This document shows, piece after piece, positions 1 to 10,400 of a DNA stretch of 64,000 nt (positions are counted from its first letter, which is position 1; each line of letters starts with the position of its first letter). The position numbers and the translations under genes were made by a program. The stretch is from positions 55,485,352 to 55,549,351 of the forward strand of contig CM038222.1 in NCBI GenBank assembly GCA_021442155.1. Direction: 5' to 3'. Source of the stretch: Cymbidium sinense (Eukaryota > Streptophyta > Magnoliopsida > Asparagales > Orchidaceae). The notes beneath the pieces are model-generated. The model saw nothing but the letters and a program-made list of their open reading frames with translations, ran no database searches and was not told the origin of the DNA.

Positions 1-345
1 GGATTCTTCCTTTGATTTTGGCATGCACACGCTTTGGTCATGGTCATTTTACAGTAAATCGGGGAAGAACATCGCCTGTAGACGAATTCTTCTTTCGATT
101 TCCAGAGTCACACCCCTTGCTTTAGCTATCCCGTTTCTGGTGTGCCACAAATCGAGGAAAAATATCATCGACAGGCGAATTCTTCATTCGATTTTCAGCG
201 TCGCACCCCTCGTTTTAGCCATCTCATTTTTCGTAAATCGGGAAGAACATCGTCGTGAATTCTTCCTTCAATTTTGGCGTGATCTCTTGCTTTATGATCC
301 CAGTCAGCATTAAATGGGGAAGAGCGAATTCTTCTTTTGATTTTT
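1..345 (-). repeat. Tandem array, 70-93 bp units, in family-2 LTR copy A
   Basis: The string GAATTCTTC preceded by a GAAGAACATCG-like block recurs at about 83, 176, 257 and 325, with a further partial unit at the window start. Each unit also carries a GATTTTCGGCGTCGCAC-like block. The inverted counterpart is the array at 58386-58765. Unit spacing is irregular (80, 93, 81 and 68 bases), so these are old, indel-bearing units. Confidence 0.75.
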
Positions 346-455
346 GGCATCGCACTCCTTAGCTTACATTCTCAATCATATACCTAACTCCGTTCCTTTG
401 TCGAGCCTTACATGTGGGATGAAAAATGCATCAAAACATGTGGGATTTGTGAATG

Positions 456-495
<40 letters not shown>
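456..495. repeat. (TA)n microsatellite
   Basis: An uninterrupted TA dinucleotide run of about 40 bases inside family-2 LTR copy A. Copy C has no such run at the matching place, so it expanded after the copies separated. Confidence 0.95.
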
Positions 496-497
<2 letters not shown>

Positions 498-1719
498 TTT
501 CTTTCAGGTTTGAAGACCTATCGTTGCTTATGGAGGATAAATAAAATGTATCATAAGACAGCCGCTACACACAGGGCATGGTAATAACCACTTGTTAGAT
601 GTCGCTCCCCATAGACGAAATGCTGCCAAAATTTTGTCTAATTTCCAAACTTAGAAAAAAAAGAGAGGAAATTAATATATATTGCATTTGTCTTCTTTCA
701 GGTTTAAAGGCCTCATCGTGCTCAATAGGGCGCGATGAGATGAACAACTCTGGTGTCAGACACCACTCCTTCAACATGGCATACAAATCAAATCTCGATG
801 CACCGGATGATCTAGGAGGTACCAAAATTTTGAATCTTTTGACTTAGAAAAAAATGGGAGGGTAAAATGGCTGACTTACGAAAGCTAAGTAAGGAAACTT
901 GCAGCTAATTCTAAACTAAAAGTGTTAAACAAGAAAAAGGGGGGGGGAGCCTTTAAAGCAAATTTTGAAAAAAAAAAGAAGAGAACATTCATTTAAAATG
1001 CAAACAAACTTTGGGGGAGGCTAATATTAAACACACAAACTCTAATGGAAAATCTCTATGGCTTAAATTGAAGCGGTAAAGTGAGTTCTCTTTTCTTGTA
1101 AATTCCTCAAAATTAAACAAGCTTTAATTGGAATTTGGGTGGAACTAATGCTAAACTCATAACAAACTTGCAATAACTCAAAATCTAAGAATGAATCCAA
1201 ATTGAGTTTAATAATTCTTATGCGAATATGGAGGTGATTACTATGTTAGCTAATAAGCATGAGTAGGGCTAAAGCAACAAACACTGAAATCGGCATAAAT
1301 TATCAAAATTGAAGTAAATTGAGCATAATCAAGTTGGGAAAATTATAAAAACTCAATAAGTAAACTAAGTGCCAGCAGTGTTTTAAACTGCAATCTAAAT
1401 CAAAATACCTTCTTCGCCACCGAATCTACAACCTTTTGTACAAGAAGACAGAAGGTGATACTAAATCAAAATCTACAAAAATCTTAGGGCTTCCTTGAAT
1501 CAAAAATTAAGGAATTTCATTCTAATTATGATGTTCAAAATTAATGCTTTCATTAATTAGATGAAATTAGCTATGCTATAAATACACGCATGTGCTCGGA
1601 CATAGAGATTTCAAGTACAAATTTTAATGTATGAAAAGGCTGCGCACACTAAAGTTGGAATTAAATGAAAAACCAAATCAATCTAATAATTCAAACATAA
1701 AATTACCGAAATTACAATA

Positions 1720-2660
1720 CACACATGTAACACTATCAATGCTTAAATTCAAGTGTCGAGGATCTTTGCGTGGGTTGCATCAGTTTAATCTGGGCGGGTT
1801 AATAAAACCTAAAAACTTATAATCAGAGTTTTAAATCAGTGAAATATCTGATAAACTGATTCTATTAAGTGATAGTAGATCTAATCCTCTGTTAGCTACT
1901 AAATAAAATTGACAGGATCTAAAGCTCTTAAACACATTCAAATTAATCAATTTTTCAAATCAAATTAAGTAAAAATCTGAAATCAATCTCCTAACTTAGA
2001 AATAAAAATTGTCGAAAGTCTTAAATACACCTGCATGTGCCCCGACACTATGCTAAATGCTTAAATTCAAGTGTCTGAGGATACTGCATAGGTTGCTTCA
2101 CAGTTTAGTCTTAGGACTAAGTCTGGGTTAACAAAACCTAAAAACCTATAATAAGAGTTTTAAATCAGTGAAATATCTAAAAAACTGATTCTGTCAGGTG
2201 ACAATAGATCTAATTCTTTATTCGCAGCTAAACATAGTTGACATGATTTAAAACTCTTAAACATATTCAGATTAATCAATTTTTCAAATCAAATTAAGTA
2301 AAAATTTGAAATCAATCTCATAACTCAGAAATAAAAATTGCTTAAAGTCTTAAATACACCCACATGGGCCCCGATACTATGCTGAATGCTTAAATTCAAG
2401 TGTCCAAGGATACTGCGTGGATTGCTTCTTGGTTTAGTCTTAGGACTGGGTCCGGGTTAACAAACCTAAAAACCTATAATAAGAGTTTTAAATTAGTGAA
2501 ATATTTGAGAAACTGATTCTATTAGGTGACAGTAGATATAATCCTCTGTTAGCAGCTAAATAGATGACAGGGTCTAAAGCACTTAAACATATTCAAATTA
2601 ATCAATCTTTCTAATCAAATTAAATAGTAATCTGTAACCACTTAAAATAAAATTCTATCA
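1720..2660 (-). repeat. Three tandem units of about 317 bp inside LTR copy A
   Basis: Blocks such as GCTTAAATTCAAGTGTC, AACAAAACCTAAAAACC and AGAGTTTTAAATCAGTGAAA recur at about 1740, 2057 and 2390, each followed by a CTGATTCTATTAGGTGAC-like and an AATTAATCAATTTTTC block. The units correspond to two shorter units at about 56690-57190 in copy C and about one unit at 5640-6060 in copy B, so copy number differs between LTRs of one family. Confidence 0.8.
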
Positions 2661-3672
2661 TTAAAAGCTTAAATCAAACTCAATCTATTCACCTTCCACA
2701 ACTGTTTATCAGGGGTGACAAACTAAGAAAACTTTAGCTCACAAATGAGCTAATGTTAAATCAAGTGTTATGCTATGTTCACCCTCAATCAATCTCATAC
2801 TAGTAAAGACCTGGCTCGTGTTCTCTAACTATGTGGCTTGGCTAGTAGGCTCCACAAATGAAACAGTTACGACCAGAGTCCTCTGATCGGGTGGTTTGGC
2901 CAGTCCAGCTCCATTATATTACGATTACGATCGTAGCCCTATGCTCTCCAATGGCTCTTCCTTTTGAGTTGTGAATCATAGGGTATACTTGATAAGACAA
3001 ACAATCCTTTATCTACTAATGTAGACTTAAGCGACTAGATAAATACCCACGGTATACAAGGATTTCTTGGATGGCGTGTGTTGATGATGAGGTTGGGTAT
3101 TAGGTAGGGATGATGGAACCATGGGATTTAGATCAAACACATCATCATTCCCCAACCATCAGGTTTGCTAAAATGATGAATTTCATATCTTCATATCTTA
3201 GAACTCTACTGCTACCGTTCTAATGGCTTAATCAAAAGTTTTCTCTCACTTATTGAGGTGTAATTAAAAGAACGGATCTAAAGTTCTCACCAAATAAGAA
3301 CAAAATCTCAGGTAGTGTCTACTATTCCATCCACCTTCAAAATTACTTTAAAACACTCTTTTCATCGAAGAGGTCGGTGGCGAATTTTCGGAGCCCACAT
3401 CTCCATGGAGGGACAGAAGAGGAGGCTTCTTGCCAATTTAATTGTAAAATACTTCAATTGGGAGAGGTGAATTTTCCAAGAACCATGTATTCATCAGCCT
3501 TAGAGTTAGCAATGATCATATTCATAGAAGCTAATAGACCTCAAAATAATAATCCCTATAATGATTCCATTATTGTCACTACATTGATAACAAACTTTTA
3601 GATTAGTATTATTTTAATAGAAATGGAGTTTGATAAATATCATATTTCAAAGTGTCTATAATAAGATGAACC

Positions 3673-4083
3673 TTAGAGCCTCCCACTTAATGCTAACTTC
3701 AGTCCCTCTCTTTTGCTTCTCAGGAGAGAGGAAGGAGAAAAAAAAAGAGTAATTTCCCTACCCATCATATAAGGTGAAAGTGGGAAGAAGAAATTTATCA
3801 TAATGGACAACTTCATTATAGCCAATGTTCTAACTACATACCATGCGATATTTGAATGACATCTGGTGAACACATTTTGAGCAGTAGTCTCTACATGCCA
3901 CATGGTGGCGAAATTTCCATAAGGTGAGTAAACATTGGAGATATCAAAGTTAGTATAGATCGTGACCTTCAAAGTGAGATCCCATGCTGCAAAAACACAT
4001 ACTCTTCTCTCAAGAGTGAACAAGAGAGTTCTTGTATCCAAAATAGGATCGACTTCATAGAGATTGACCACTTCTTTAAGCAT
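3673..4083 (-). CDS. Unrecognised 136-codon open frame
   Basis: I do not recognise this protein. The frame runs 136 codons from an ATG at 4083. It is moderately hydrophobic, has aromatic-rich stretches (for example TNFDISNVYSPYGNFATMWH) and ends in a basic, serine-rich tail. In AT-rich sequence 136 codons is only mildly unusual. It lies downstream, on the same strand, of a 54-codon frame (4305-4469), with stops and a frame change between. One reading is that both are relics of one spliced or frameshifted gene; equally, the frame may be noise. No signal peptide or known motif is visible. Confidence 0.25.
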   Translation of the reverse strand: MLKEVVNLYEVDPILDTRTLLFTLERRVCVFAAWDLTLKVTIYTNFDISNVYSPYGNFATMWHVETTAQNVFTRCHSNIAWYVVRTLAIMKLSIMINFFFPLSPYMMGREITLFFSPSSLLRSKREGLKLALSGRL

Positions 4084-4304
4084 TTAATAAAATAAAATCT
4101 AACTTTTCAATTCTTTCTTTTATTATCTAGGACAAAAATGATATGAACTCATCCTTATAAGCCTTCATAATAAAGAGCTTGAGCTATAGTTGAATGGACC
4201 ATGAAATGTTATTTGTCCACATGTAGAAGACTAGTGGCATGATGCTTTCAAAAGAGTTCAAAATCATTTACACAACATAACCTCATAGGATTTGAAGATG
4301 TCAA

Positions 4305-4469
4305 CTAGCTCCTTGCAAAGTAGGAATTGTAGTTCGAGTCAGAATTGACCCTTACAATGGTAAAGCTCATCTTATAAACGATATTGGGGGACTTTCCTTT
4401 CTTGACAGTTTGTAGCTGGTAAAATTCATCGAAAACACACTTCAGTTGGAGTACATTTCTATTTACCAT
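4305..4469 (-). CDS. Unrecognised 54-codon open frame with TATA-like box upstream
   Basis: On the minus strand an ATG at 4469 opens a 54-codon frame containing the stretch QLKCVFDEFYQLQTVKKGK and ending in TAG at 4305-4307. A TATA-like box (ACTATATAAG, about 4521-4530) lies roughly 55 bases upstream of the ATG, which is a plausible plant promoter spacing for a short leader. The TATA match is seen in the sequence; a promoter role is inference. It may be the first piece of the relic that continues at 3673-4083. No family is recognised. Confidence 0.25.
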   Translation of the reverse strand: MVNRNVLQLKCVFDEFYQLQTVKKGKSPNIVYKMSFTIVRVNSDSNYNSYFARS

Positions 4470-4609
4470 TAACATTTAAGGGTAGATAGAAATGGAGTTG
4501 GTGATGATGAGTTGGTAGCACTTATATAGTGAACCCATTACTTTCCATAGAAGTAAGATGAAGAGGAGTTTGAGAACTAAGGAGAGAAGGCAAAAGAAGG
4601 AAGAAGGAA

Positions 4610-6450
4610 TGTGGGCTCCGAAAATTCGCCATCTACCTCTCGATGAAGAGAGTTTGATTTATGTGTCGGTGAAATTTTCAGAAAGTAAATGGAATAGTAG
4701 ATAAGACATTACCCAGAGATTTCACCCTCATTTTGTGAGGACTTTAGATATAGTTTCAAGTTTCTTATAGGTGCAAACACCCATAGTTAATTACCCCTCC
4801 CAATACTAAGAGAAAACTTTTAATTAAGGCTAGTCGTTAGATCACTATATGCATAGCATATAGTAGCAGTATATGAAGTATAAGATTGTGAATTAATGAA
4901 ATTCATCATTTTAACTTAAAAGTGAATGGTTAGGGGAAGGATGACGCGCCCGATAAAGATCTCATGATTCTGTCATCCCGACTGTTGTGGTCCTTAGTCT
5001 ACTAGTTAGTCGTCAACCCAATGAAAGGATCCTTGTCGGCTGGGTTGCATCATCCAAGAAAACCTTATAGACTTGGGGTGGTATTATCTAAAGAGATAAA
5101 TTTGAGTTCACCTTAGCTGACAGAGTTCTTTTCGCCATATCAAGTGCATCATATGGTTCACTTCTCAAAGGGCAGAGCCACTGGGGAATATACGGGCTAC
5201 AGTTATGACAATAATATAATGTTGTCATTTGACGGCAGCCACCCAGTTAGACGACTCAGGTTGTAACCACATCATATGTGGAGCCTACTGGTCAAACCAT
5301 GAGGTCAGAGGACACAGGCCACATCCATACTAGCATGAGATTGATTGAGAGTGCATATAGAAATACACTTGACTTAACATTGGCTCCTTTATGAGCTAGA
5401 GCTTTCTTAATTTATCTCCCAAGATAAATAATTACGGAAGGTAGATAGATTCAGTTTCACTTTAAGCTTTTAAAGATTAAATTTCATTTAGACATTTATA
5501 GGTAAATGAGATATTAGATTTCACATTTGGATTGATACTTAATTTAAGTTAATTTGATCTGAAATTACAATCACATTTTAATGAAAGTATCCCTTCCGGT
5601 TGAAATCTTTATTCAACACAGCCATCATCGGGGAGTATAAGCATGCTTAATCATTTAATTTATTATTTCAGATCTTGTCGACTCTTTTAATTTAATAATA
5701 GAGGATCAGACCTAGATTTATATTTTGAGAATTTTGAGTTTGAGAATATTGAATATAATATCTTAAATATTTTGATAATAGTTACCCCTCGAGTTGATAT
5801 CTTCAATCAACTCAACTTTCATTGGAGAATTAGAAGATAATTGTTAAACTGTCATATGATAGAATTAGCTTCTCAGAGATTTTCTCAAGTAGAGAAAGCT
5901 ATAACAATGTTATTAGGTTTTGTTAACCCGGACTTAGTCCACAAACCCAACCGAGGATCAACCCGCTCAGCATCCTCAAACACTAGATTCATGTTTTCAG
6001 CATAGTGATGGGGTCCATGTACATTTTTCTTTCAATTCAAGTGTTCATATGAACTTTTGAATAATTTAATATATATATTGATATTAATGATTTGATAGAA
6101 ATTCTGGAGCACTTGAATTCAATTAGGAGTTTATCTTATGAGGAGTTTATCTTATGATACATGCATATCAAATTAAATCATCTGAATATTTATATAAAAT
6201 TTTAAAATATCCAAGTTGAATTTAGTAAATGTCTTATAGCATGTGAGGTTTATTAGAACTAAAATTAACGCATTTTGTGTGCTTCTAAATTTATGTTGCA
6301 GATTTGACGACATTAAAGAATTTAAAACTAACATGTATTGATTTTAACTTGATTCTATTTTAGATTCTTAGCAATATGCTATTTCAAAAATTTTGACTTT
6401 ATTTTGGTAGTGAAATTCATCTGTATATGATTTATTTTATTTAAGCAGGC
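4610..6450 (+). mobile_element. LTR of family 2, copy B (3' end not found)
   Basis: It starts at 4610 with TGTGGGCTCCGAAAATTCGC and matches copy C (55852 onward) block by block: the TTTCACCCTCATTTTGTGAG block, the AGTTAATTACCC block, the GAAATTCATCATTTTA block, a GATGACGCGCCCGAT-like block (copy C GATGGCGTGCCCGAT), a CAAAGGGCAGAGCCA block and one unit of the 320-bp repeat. Similarity is clear to about 6060 and weak to about 6450 (a TTGCAGATTTGACGAC-like block near 6300 against TTGCAGATCTGGTGGCG in copy C). The 3' limit and right target duplication could not be placed, so the stated end is approximate. Confidence 0.65.
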
Positions 6451-6723
6451 CCTATGAAGCATCTTTCTCCTTTTATATAAATGATCAGTTGTTCATTCTC
6501 ATTCAAGTTTATTCAGTTTAATTGATTATTCTGAGAATTTTAGTGCGATGAGGCTTTACTTGTGATTTATAAAGGGATTCTTTCAAGTTCTTCAAGTTTT
6601 TTCAACTCTTCAATAAGTTCTCTCTCTTTTTATTTGGCTTAATATTTAAGAATTTTCTTTCTTATCTTAGACTTTTGAAGATTTGTATTATGATTCACTT
6701 TGAGTTAATTATCAATTTAAAGT
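6451..6723. other. AT-rich stretch, nothing recognised
   Basis: It could be the divergent continuation of LTR copy B. No open frame, tandem repeat or known motif is seen. Confidence 0.4.
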
Positions 6724-7830
6724 TCATATGATATTTTTTGTCTTATTTAAGTCCGGTAAAAGTCCTGAGTTTGATAAAATTTTGCAAGATCTCGTATGCT
6801 CCTCGAGTATGTGGTCATATACGTCAAAGATGTGCGCGTCGGTGTCAAATGCTAAATCTTCAAACATGCTTAAAAAAACATGCATGGAGCTTCGAGCACC
6901 TGCATAAAAAGGCATATAACACACAAGCTTTTCCATAATGTTTAAATGATAATACAACCAAGTACTTTTTTTCTTTCTTTTTTTGCATCATACATAAACA
7001 TTTTAAACAAGATTTGACCTAAGCTTATGCTAAGTGAGACAACAACTCCAAATCTATCATATACCTAAACTCAATTCTTCTTTATTTTACCTTAATCTAA
7101 GTAAGGTGGCTAATGTAAAATGGAGAAGAAAGGAAGGGAGAGCTGGTAATGTGAGAGGTAACTTGGTTAGTAAAGAAGCTAGAAAAAATAAGGTAGCAAT
7201 GGGTTTACACACAACAGTGGTGTTCAACTTTCTTAGGTGAAAGTAGAAGCTTTGGCCTTATTTATGCTCGAGAGGTAGAGTTGGAGACGGTTCAGTTGGA
7301 GGAAGGCTAGGGAAAAGGAGGAGATATTGCTAGCGTTGTTTTGTGACAATAGAAGACGGATGAGAGCAGCAACGGAATGGAGTTCGGCTAGGAGCCGACG
7401 AGAGGGGATTTTGGTGAGCTGCAAGGAAAGACCAGAAGCAGGTGTTAGAAATGGGTCTTCGAACAACAGGGAGAGGCGTGGAGATGGAAACTTTTAGGTA
7501 GTGGAAATGAGGATGCTGCCGGCTGTAAGAAATTGGACTTAAAGGAATTGGGAAGAAGAGGCTTGCGGCTGGTGTGCATGTAAGGTGTGAAAAGAGGGAG
7601 GCGGGGTAAAAAAAATTACATTCGGCCTGCAGAGCAGATCTCGCTAAGGAGTTGAGAAGAGGACTCTTCTGGTATGGAGGAGATGGATTGGTATAAAAAA
7701 TGATAGAGAGAGAGAGAGAGAAAGAGCGAGAGAGAGAAATGTGAGATGAGGCTGCCCGATAGGCTCTCCAAGAAACCGCCTGTGGACGTGAAAAAAAAAA
7801 GGAAAAAAAAACCCCGTCGCTCATCTGAAC
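6724..7830 (-). other. Unassigned retroelement-like leader region (minus strand)
   Basis: Read on the minus strand, this begins with a C/T-rich stretch including (CT)n at about 7700-7735 and holds a 164-codon frame (7330-7824) of proline/serine-rich low-complexity composition, typical of untranslated leader DNA rather than protein. A TATA-like GAGCATAAATAAGG sits at about 7256-7270. Further on is a polypyrimidine-AG acceptor-like site (TTTTTATGCAG, about 6900-6912) and a 77-codon frame (6724-6957). The arrangement recalls the promoter, leader and intron of a retroelement or a decayed gene, but no diagnostic domain is visible and the family is unknown. Confidence 0.3.
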
Positions 7831-7881
7831 AGAAATCTAAAGCTTAATTCAGTTGAAGTGTTCCTTCCTAGCTTCAGAATC

Positions 7882-7882
<1 letters not shown>

Positions 7883-7930
<48 letters not shown>

Positions 7931-7932
7931 TT
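7883..7932. repeat. (ATT)n microsatellite
   Basis: About 16 uninterrupted ATT units, followed by T- and A-homopolymer runs to about 7950. Confidence 0.95.
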
Positions 7933-8025
7933 TTTAATATTAAAAAAAAAAAGAGGAAACATGCATAATAAATAAAGCATGACACGCCCAAAAAGGGCTG
8001 TTATAAGATTTAACAATAATAATAA

Positions 8026-8028
<3 letters not shown>

Positions 8029-8111
<83 letters not shown>
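8029..8111. repeat. Long (AT)n microsatellite
   Basis: About 80 bases of uninterrupted AT dinucleotide preceded by four AAT units. Self-complementary, so able to form a cruciform; also a likely site of assembly length error. Confidence 0.95.
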
Positions 8112-8113
<2 letters not shown>

Positions 8114-8129
8114 ATGATCCGAAAATTAT

Positions 8130-8847
8130 AACAACATCTTGGTAAAAGCGTCGATCATTGAATCAACTTAGATGCGTTAATTATTCGACTCTTTAGAGTG
8201 TTTATAGTCAAATCGAGCGTCTTGGCCGAATCTAACAAGCGTATCATAATTCTGACATCATTTGAGCATTCAAATACACAAAATACATCATCTGATCATG
8301 GGGATCATTTTAAGCCGTCCGATGGTGAGTGGTGCTGCGTGTATTCTGAGATGCCACTCCTCCAATCTATAAATAGCATCATTTCTCATATGGCGGAAGA
8401 AGAGAGGAGAAGCTCTAGATCCTCCAAATCGTCACTCGGCTCGTCAACCATACGGCCAATTGCATGGATGATCCTTGTTGTCGTTAATATCTATTGTCCT
8501 CATGATGACTTATACCGTGATTGTTCAGCATTCTACAGGTGATTGTTCGATTCTTGGTGATTGTTCCTGCATTTCATAATTGTTCCGCATTTCCAGGTGC
8601 TGCAGTTCACCATCATCTACTTTAAAACATTACAACGTCGTTGTCACATTTGTTCCTCTCATATATAATTTTGTAATCCGGTGTCGGAAGATCTTGTACT
8701 CAAAATATATAGTGGAAGCTTTTCTTGGGGGCCCGTGGTTTTCCTCTTTTGAGGTTTTCCGCGTTCAGTTTTCTTGTTCACTCTTTAAACATCACTGTTT
8801 GGATTTCACAACTAAGCGAAAACTTTTACTCAGGCGATTTTCTAACG

Positions 8848-8911
<64 letters not shown>

Positions 8912-8935
8912 TTAGCTTTCTCCATCTCTTTTCTT
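8130..8935 (+). mobile_element. Possible LTR relic of an unassigned retroelement
   Basis: The stretch has the layout of a plant LTR. There is a region ending in a TATA box (CTATAAATAG, 8367-8376), then transcribed-like sequence, then the block GGGGGCCCGTGGTTTTCCTCTTTTG-like (about 8727-8752, described here only as a motif) that resembles the GTGG-TTTTCC-CTTTTG-GGTTTTCC region common near the 3' end of Ty1/copia LTRs. I recall that resemblance from general knowledge and have not searched for it. No TG...CA ends or target duplication could be fixed, and an (AT)n run interrupts the 3' part. The 114- and 111-codon frames here (8198-8542, 8580-8915) are regarded as chance. Confidence 0.35.
8850..8907. 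repeat. (AT)n microsatellite
   Basis: About 55 bases of AT dinucleotide just upstream of the LINE fragment. Confidence 0.95.
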
Positions 8936-9030
8936 TACTCAGCTGAAGCCTCTTTTTTTTTTAAATGATATTAATATTAAAACCTCTAGATAGCAAGAAT
9001 GAATATTTTTTTGGTTTAATTATTTATTTA

Positions 9031-9133
9031 GTAGAATTCAAGCTAGATGGTTGAAGTGGAGGAATGCATCTGGTCTGTTATGTCATAGAAAAGTATCGCT
9101 TAAACATAAGGAAAAAATTTATAAGATGATGAT
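9031..9133 (+). pseudogene. RTE-type LINE reverse transcriptase, left piece of a split 3' fragment
   Basis: The frame reads a RIQA-WLKWRNASGLLCHRK-like segment followed by KIYKMMI. This matches the C-terminal part of the reverse transcriptase of plant RTE-clade LINEs, where RIQAGW.KWR...GV.CD is usual. At 9133 it breaks at the 3' terminus of a minus-strand LTR. The frame resumes at 49399 with RSTIIYGAKCW. The two pieces join in phase when the LTR and one 5-bp duplication are taken out (ATGAT at 9129-9133 against GTGAT at 49394-49398). The left limit near 9031 is where similarity fades, as expected of a 5'-truncated LINE. Confidence 0.8.
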
Positions 9134-9900
9134 TGTGGTATTTATTTTTGGGATGTGGGACATGTCGTAGATCTTAGGAGGTACTTATTGAAGTGATCGG
9201 GTACGATATTAGGGTATGATATACTATCTCGAAAGATAGAAATCAACACCTATAATAGACATAATCACCTAATAAGGACTCTTAAGATATAATGGGTCTT
9301 CGAATATACCACAGATCTTTCCTCTACTTTACATGGAAAAGTAAAGTATGATTTATTTGATGTCAGGTTCATTAAGTTCCCTATGGAGGCAAGCCCTCAT
9401 AGTTAATTACATACTAAGGAATGGGAATTCCATAAGAATACTCTCGATTAAAGTAGACAATTAGGGTCTCCAAAGATTTCAAGGTTAAGACTATCAAATG
9501 ATTGGCTATTTTAGAAAATCAAATGAGATAGATTAAGAAGACTTTTTTGAAATACAAAGGGAGAAAGTAAAAAAAATATCTAGAAGCTTTGAACATTCCA
9601 ATCTACCACCATAATTGGGTTTTATATTTTGAAATTGAATAGAGTTAATTATTTGAGTTGATATTTTATTAGATTGTTAGCTTATAATTCCACACACTTG
9701 TGGAAATCTGGTGAGGATTTAGCTCATAAAGGAAATAATAACCTAAGATCCTAAATCTAAGGAGCTTTGGTGAAGGCCAAAGCACAACCTAAATCTAAAG
9801 CAAAAATGGTTATATGGTTTACCTCCACAAGAAAGAATAAACCACCTAACTGGACTTATTACCGCTTGGAGTGGCAGCCAGCTAACTCCTCATAAGCTTT
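9134..9900 (-). mobile_element. Solo LTR 4 (minus strand), 3' portion
   Basis: This is the 3' end of a minus-strand LTR of the same family as the Tat/Ogre element. Its reverse complement follows the plus-strand LTR at about 15150-16006, including the GGAGGAGTTAG, GTGGAGGCAAAC, AAGCCTCATAG-like and AAAGTAGAGG blocks. It begins TGTGG at 9134, next to the LINE break, and lacks about 100 bases near its terminus compared with LTR 1. Its other part is 42603-49393; the two were separated by insertion of the element 9901-42602. Total length of the two parts is 7558 bp, with no internal sequence, so it is a solo LTR. Confidence 0.85.
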
Positions 9901-10139
9901 TGTTGACCTCATTTTTAGAATGAGTTCTCAACCCCTCCATCTTATACATAGGACTCTTCTTAGACTTTAAGAGATCCTTAGTCCTAAGACACATCTAGTG
10001 ATTAGGTGGACACTCACTCTGAGACTTAGAAGAGTTAAGCAAAGGTGAATTAAACTTGGGGTTATATTGAGAAAAATTCAAACTTAACCAAAATTAATTG
10101 GAAACAAAAATACCAATACACTTCATATGACCAACCAAA

Positions 10140-10400
10140 TCTAAACCTGCTCATGACCTAGCTCAAATAGGTCAAATGGGTCAAATTGGTCAACTTGACC
10201 CATTTGACCTAAATGAAGTCAGATGAACCAAATTCAAACCTAAACCAAATTGAATCAAATCAAAGTCACCAAAATATTTTAAATAGTCATATGAATATGA
10301 CCCAACCCTTAGTTTGATACAATTTGACAACTTGGTCAACTTGACCCAAGTTGACCCATTTTGACCTAAATGGGTCAACATGAGCCAAATCACATCAAAC
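10140..10400. promoter_or_regulatory. GGTCAA/TTGACC palindrome cluster in LTR 1
   Basis: Dense direct and inverted TTGACC motifs occur here, several as GGTCAACTTGACC palindromes. TTGAC(C/T) is the core of the W-box bound by WRKY factors in plants. A regulatory role here is inference. This is the part of the cluster that survived the LTR 1 deletion. Confidence 0.5.

Larger units (their letters stand above)
1..3399 (-). mobile_element. LTR of family 2, copy A (cut by the window edge)
   Basis: On the minus strand this stretch starts at 3399 with TGTGGGCTCCGAAAATTCGC and runs parallel to the plus-strand element at 55852-60163. Shared landmarks, read in inverted order, are a GGTGGCGAAGAAG block at about 1405-1425 (copy C about 57455), three 320-bp tandem units, a CTTGTTAGATGTCGC block near 595 (copy C about 58140) and a 70-93 bp tandem array at 1-345 (copy C 58386-58765). 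Copy C is bounded by TG...CA and a 5-bp target duplication, so this is taken to be the same LTR. Copy C is 4.3 kb long, so about 0.9 kb of copy A should lie to the left of the window. No coding domain is visible. The short ORFs within it do not agree with copy C and are regarded as chance. Confidence 0.75.
3400..4609. other. Segment between two divergent family-2 LTRs, no recognised gene
   Basis: This 1.2-kb segment lies between the 5' termini of LTR copy A (minus) and copy B (plus), whose TGTGGGC ends both face inward. It does not match either LTR. It contains two minus-strand open frames (4305-4469 and 3673-4083) described separately and a 74-codon plus-strand frame at 3377-3601 that begins inside the LTR end and is probably fortuitous. 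It may be host or older transposon sequence into which both LTRs inserted. Confidence 0.5.

Noticed and set aside
3377..3601. 74-codon plus-strand frame
   Set aside because: Starts inside the LTR terminus of copy A, shows no recognisable motif and would need a promoter in the LTR reading outward.
7422..7428. CA followed by AGGAA, which would give copy B a matching target duplication (4605-4609)
   Set aside because: The sequence before it does not resemble the LTR end of copy C, and the surrounding DNA reads continuously across the site; a chance 7-base match is likely.
7330..7824. 164-codon minus-strand frame rich in Ser/Pro/Leu
   Set aside because: Composition follows a (CT)n-rich leader-like DNA stretch; no motif, and overlapping frames are equally open.
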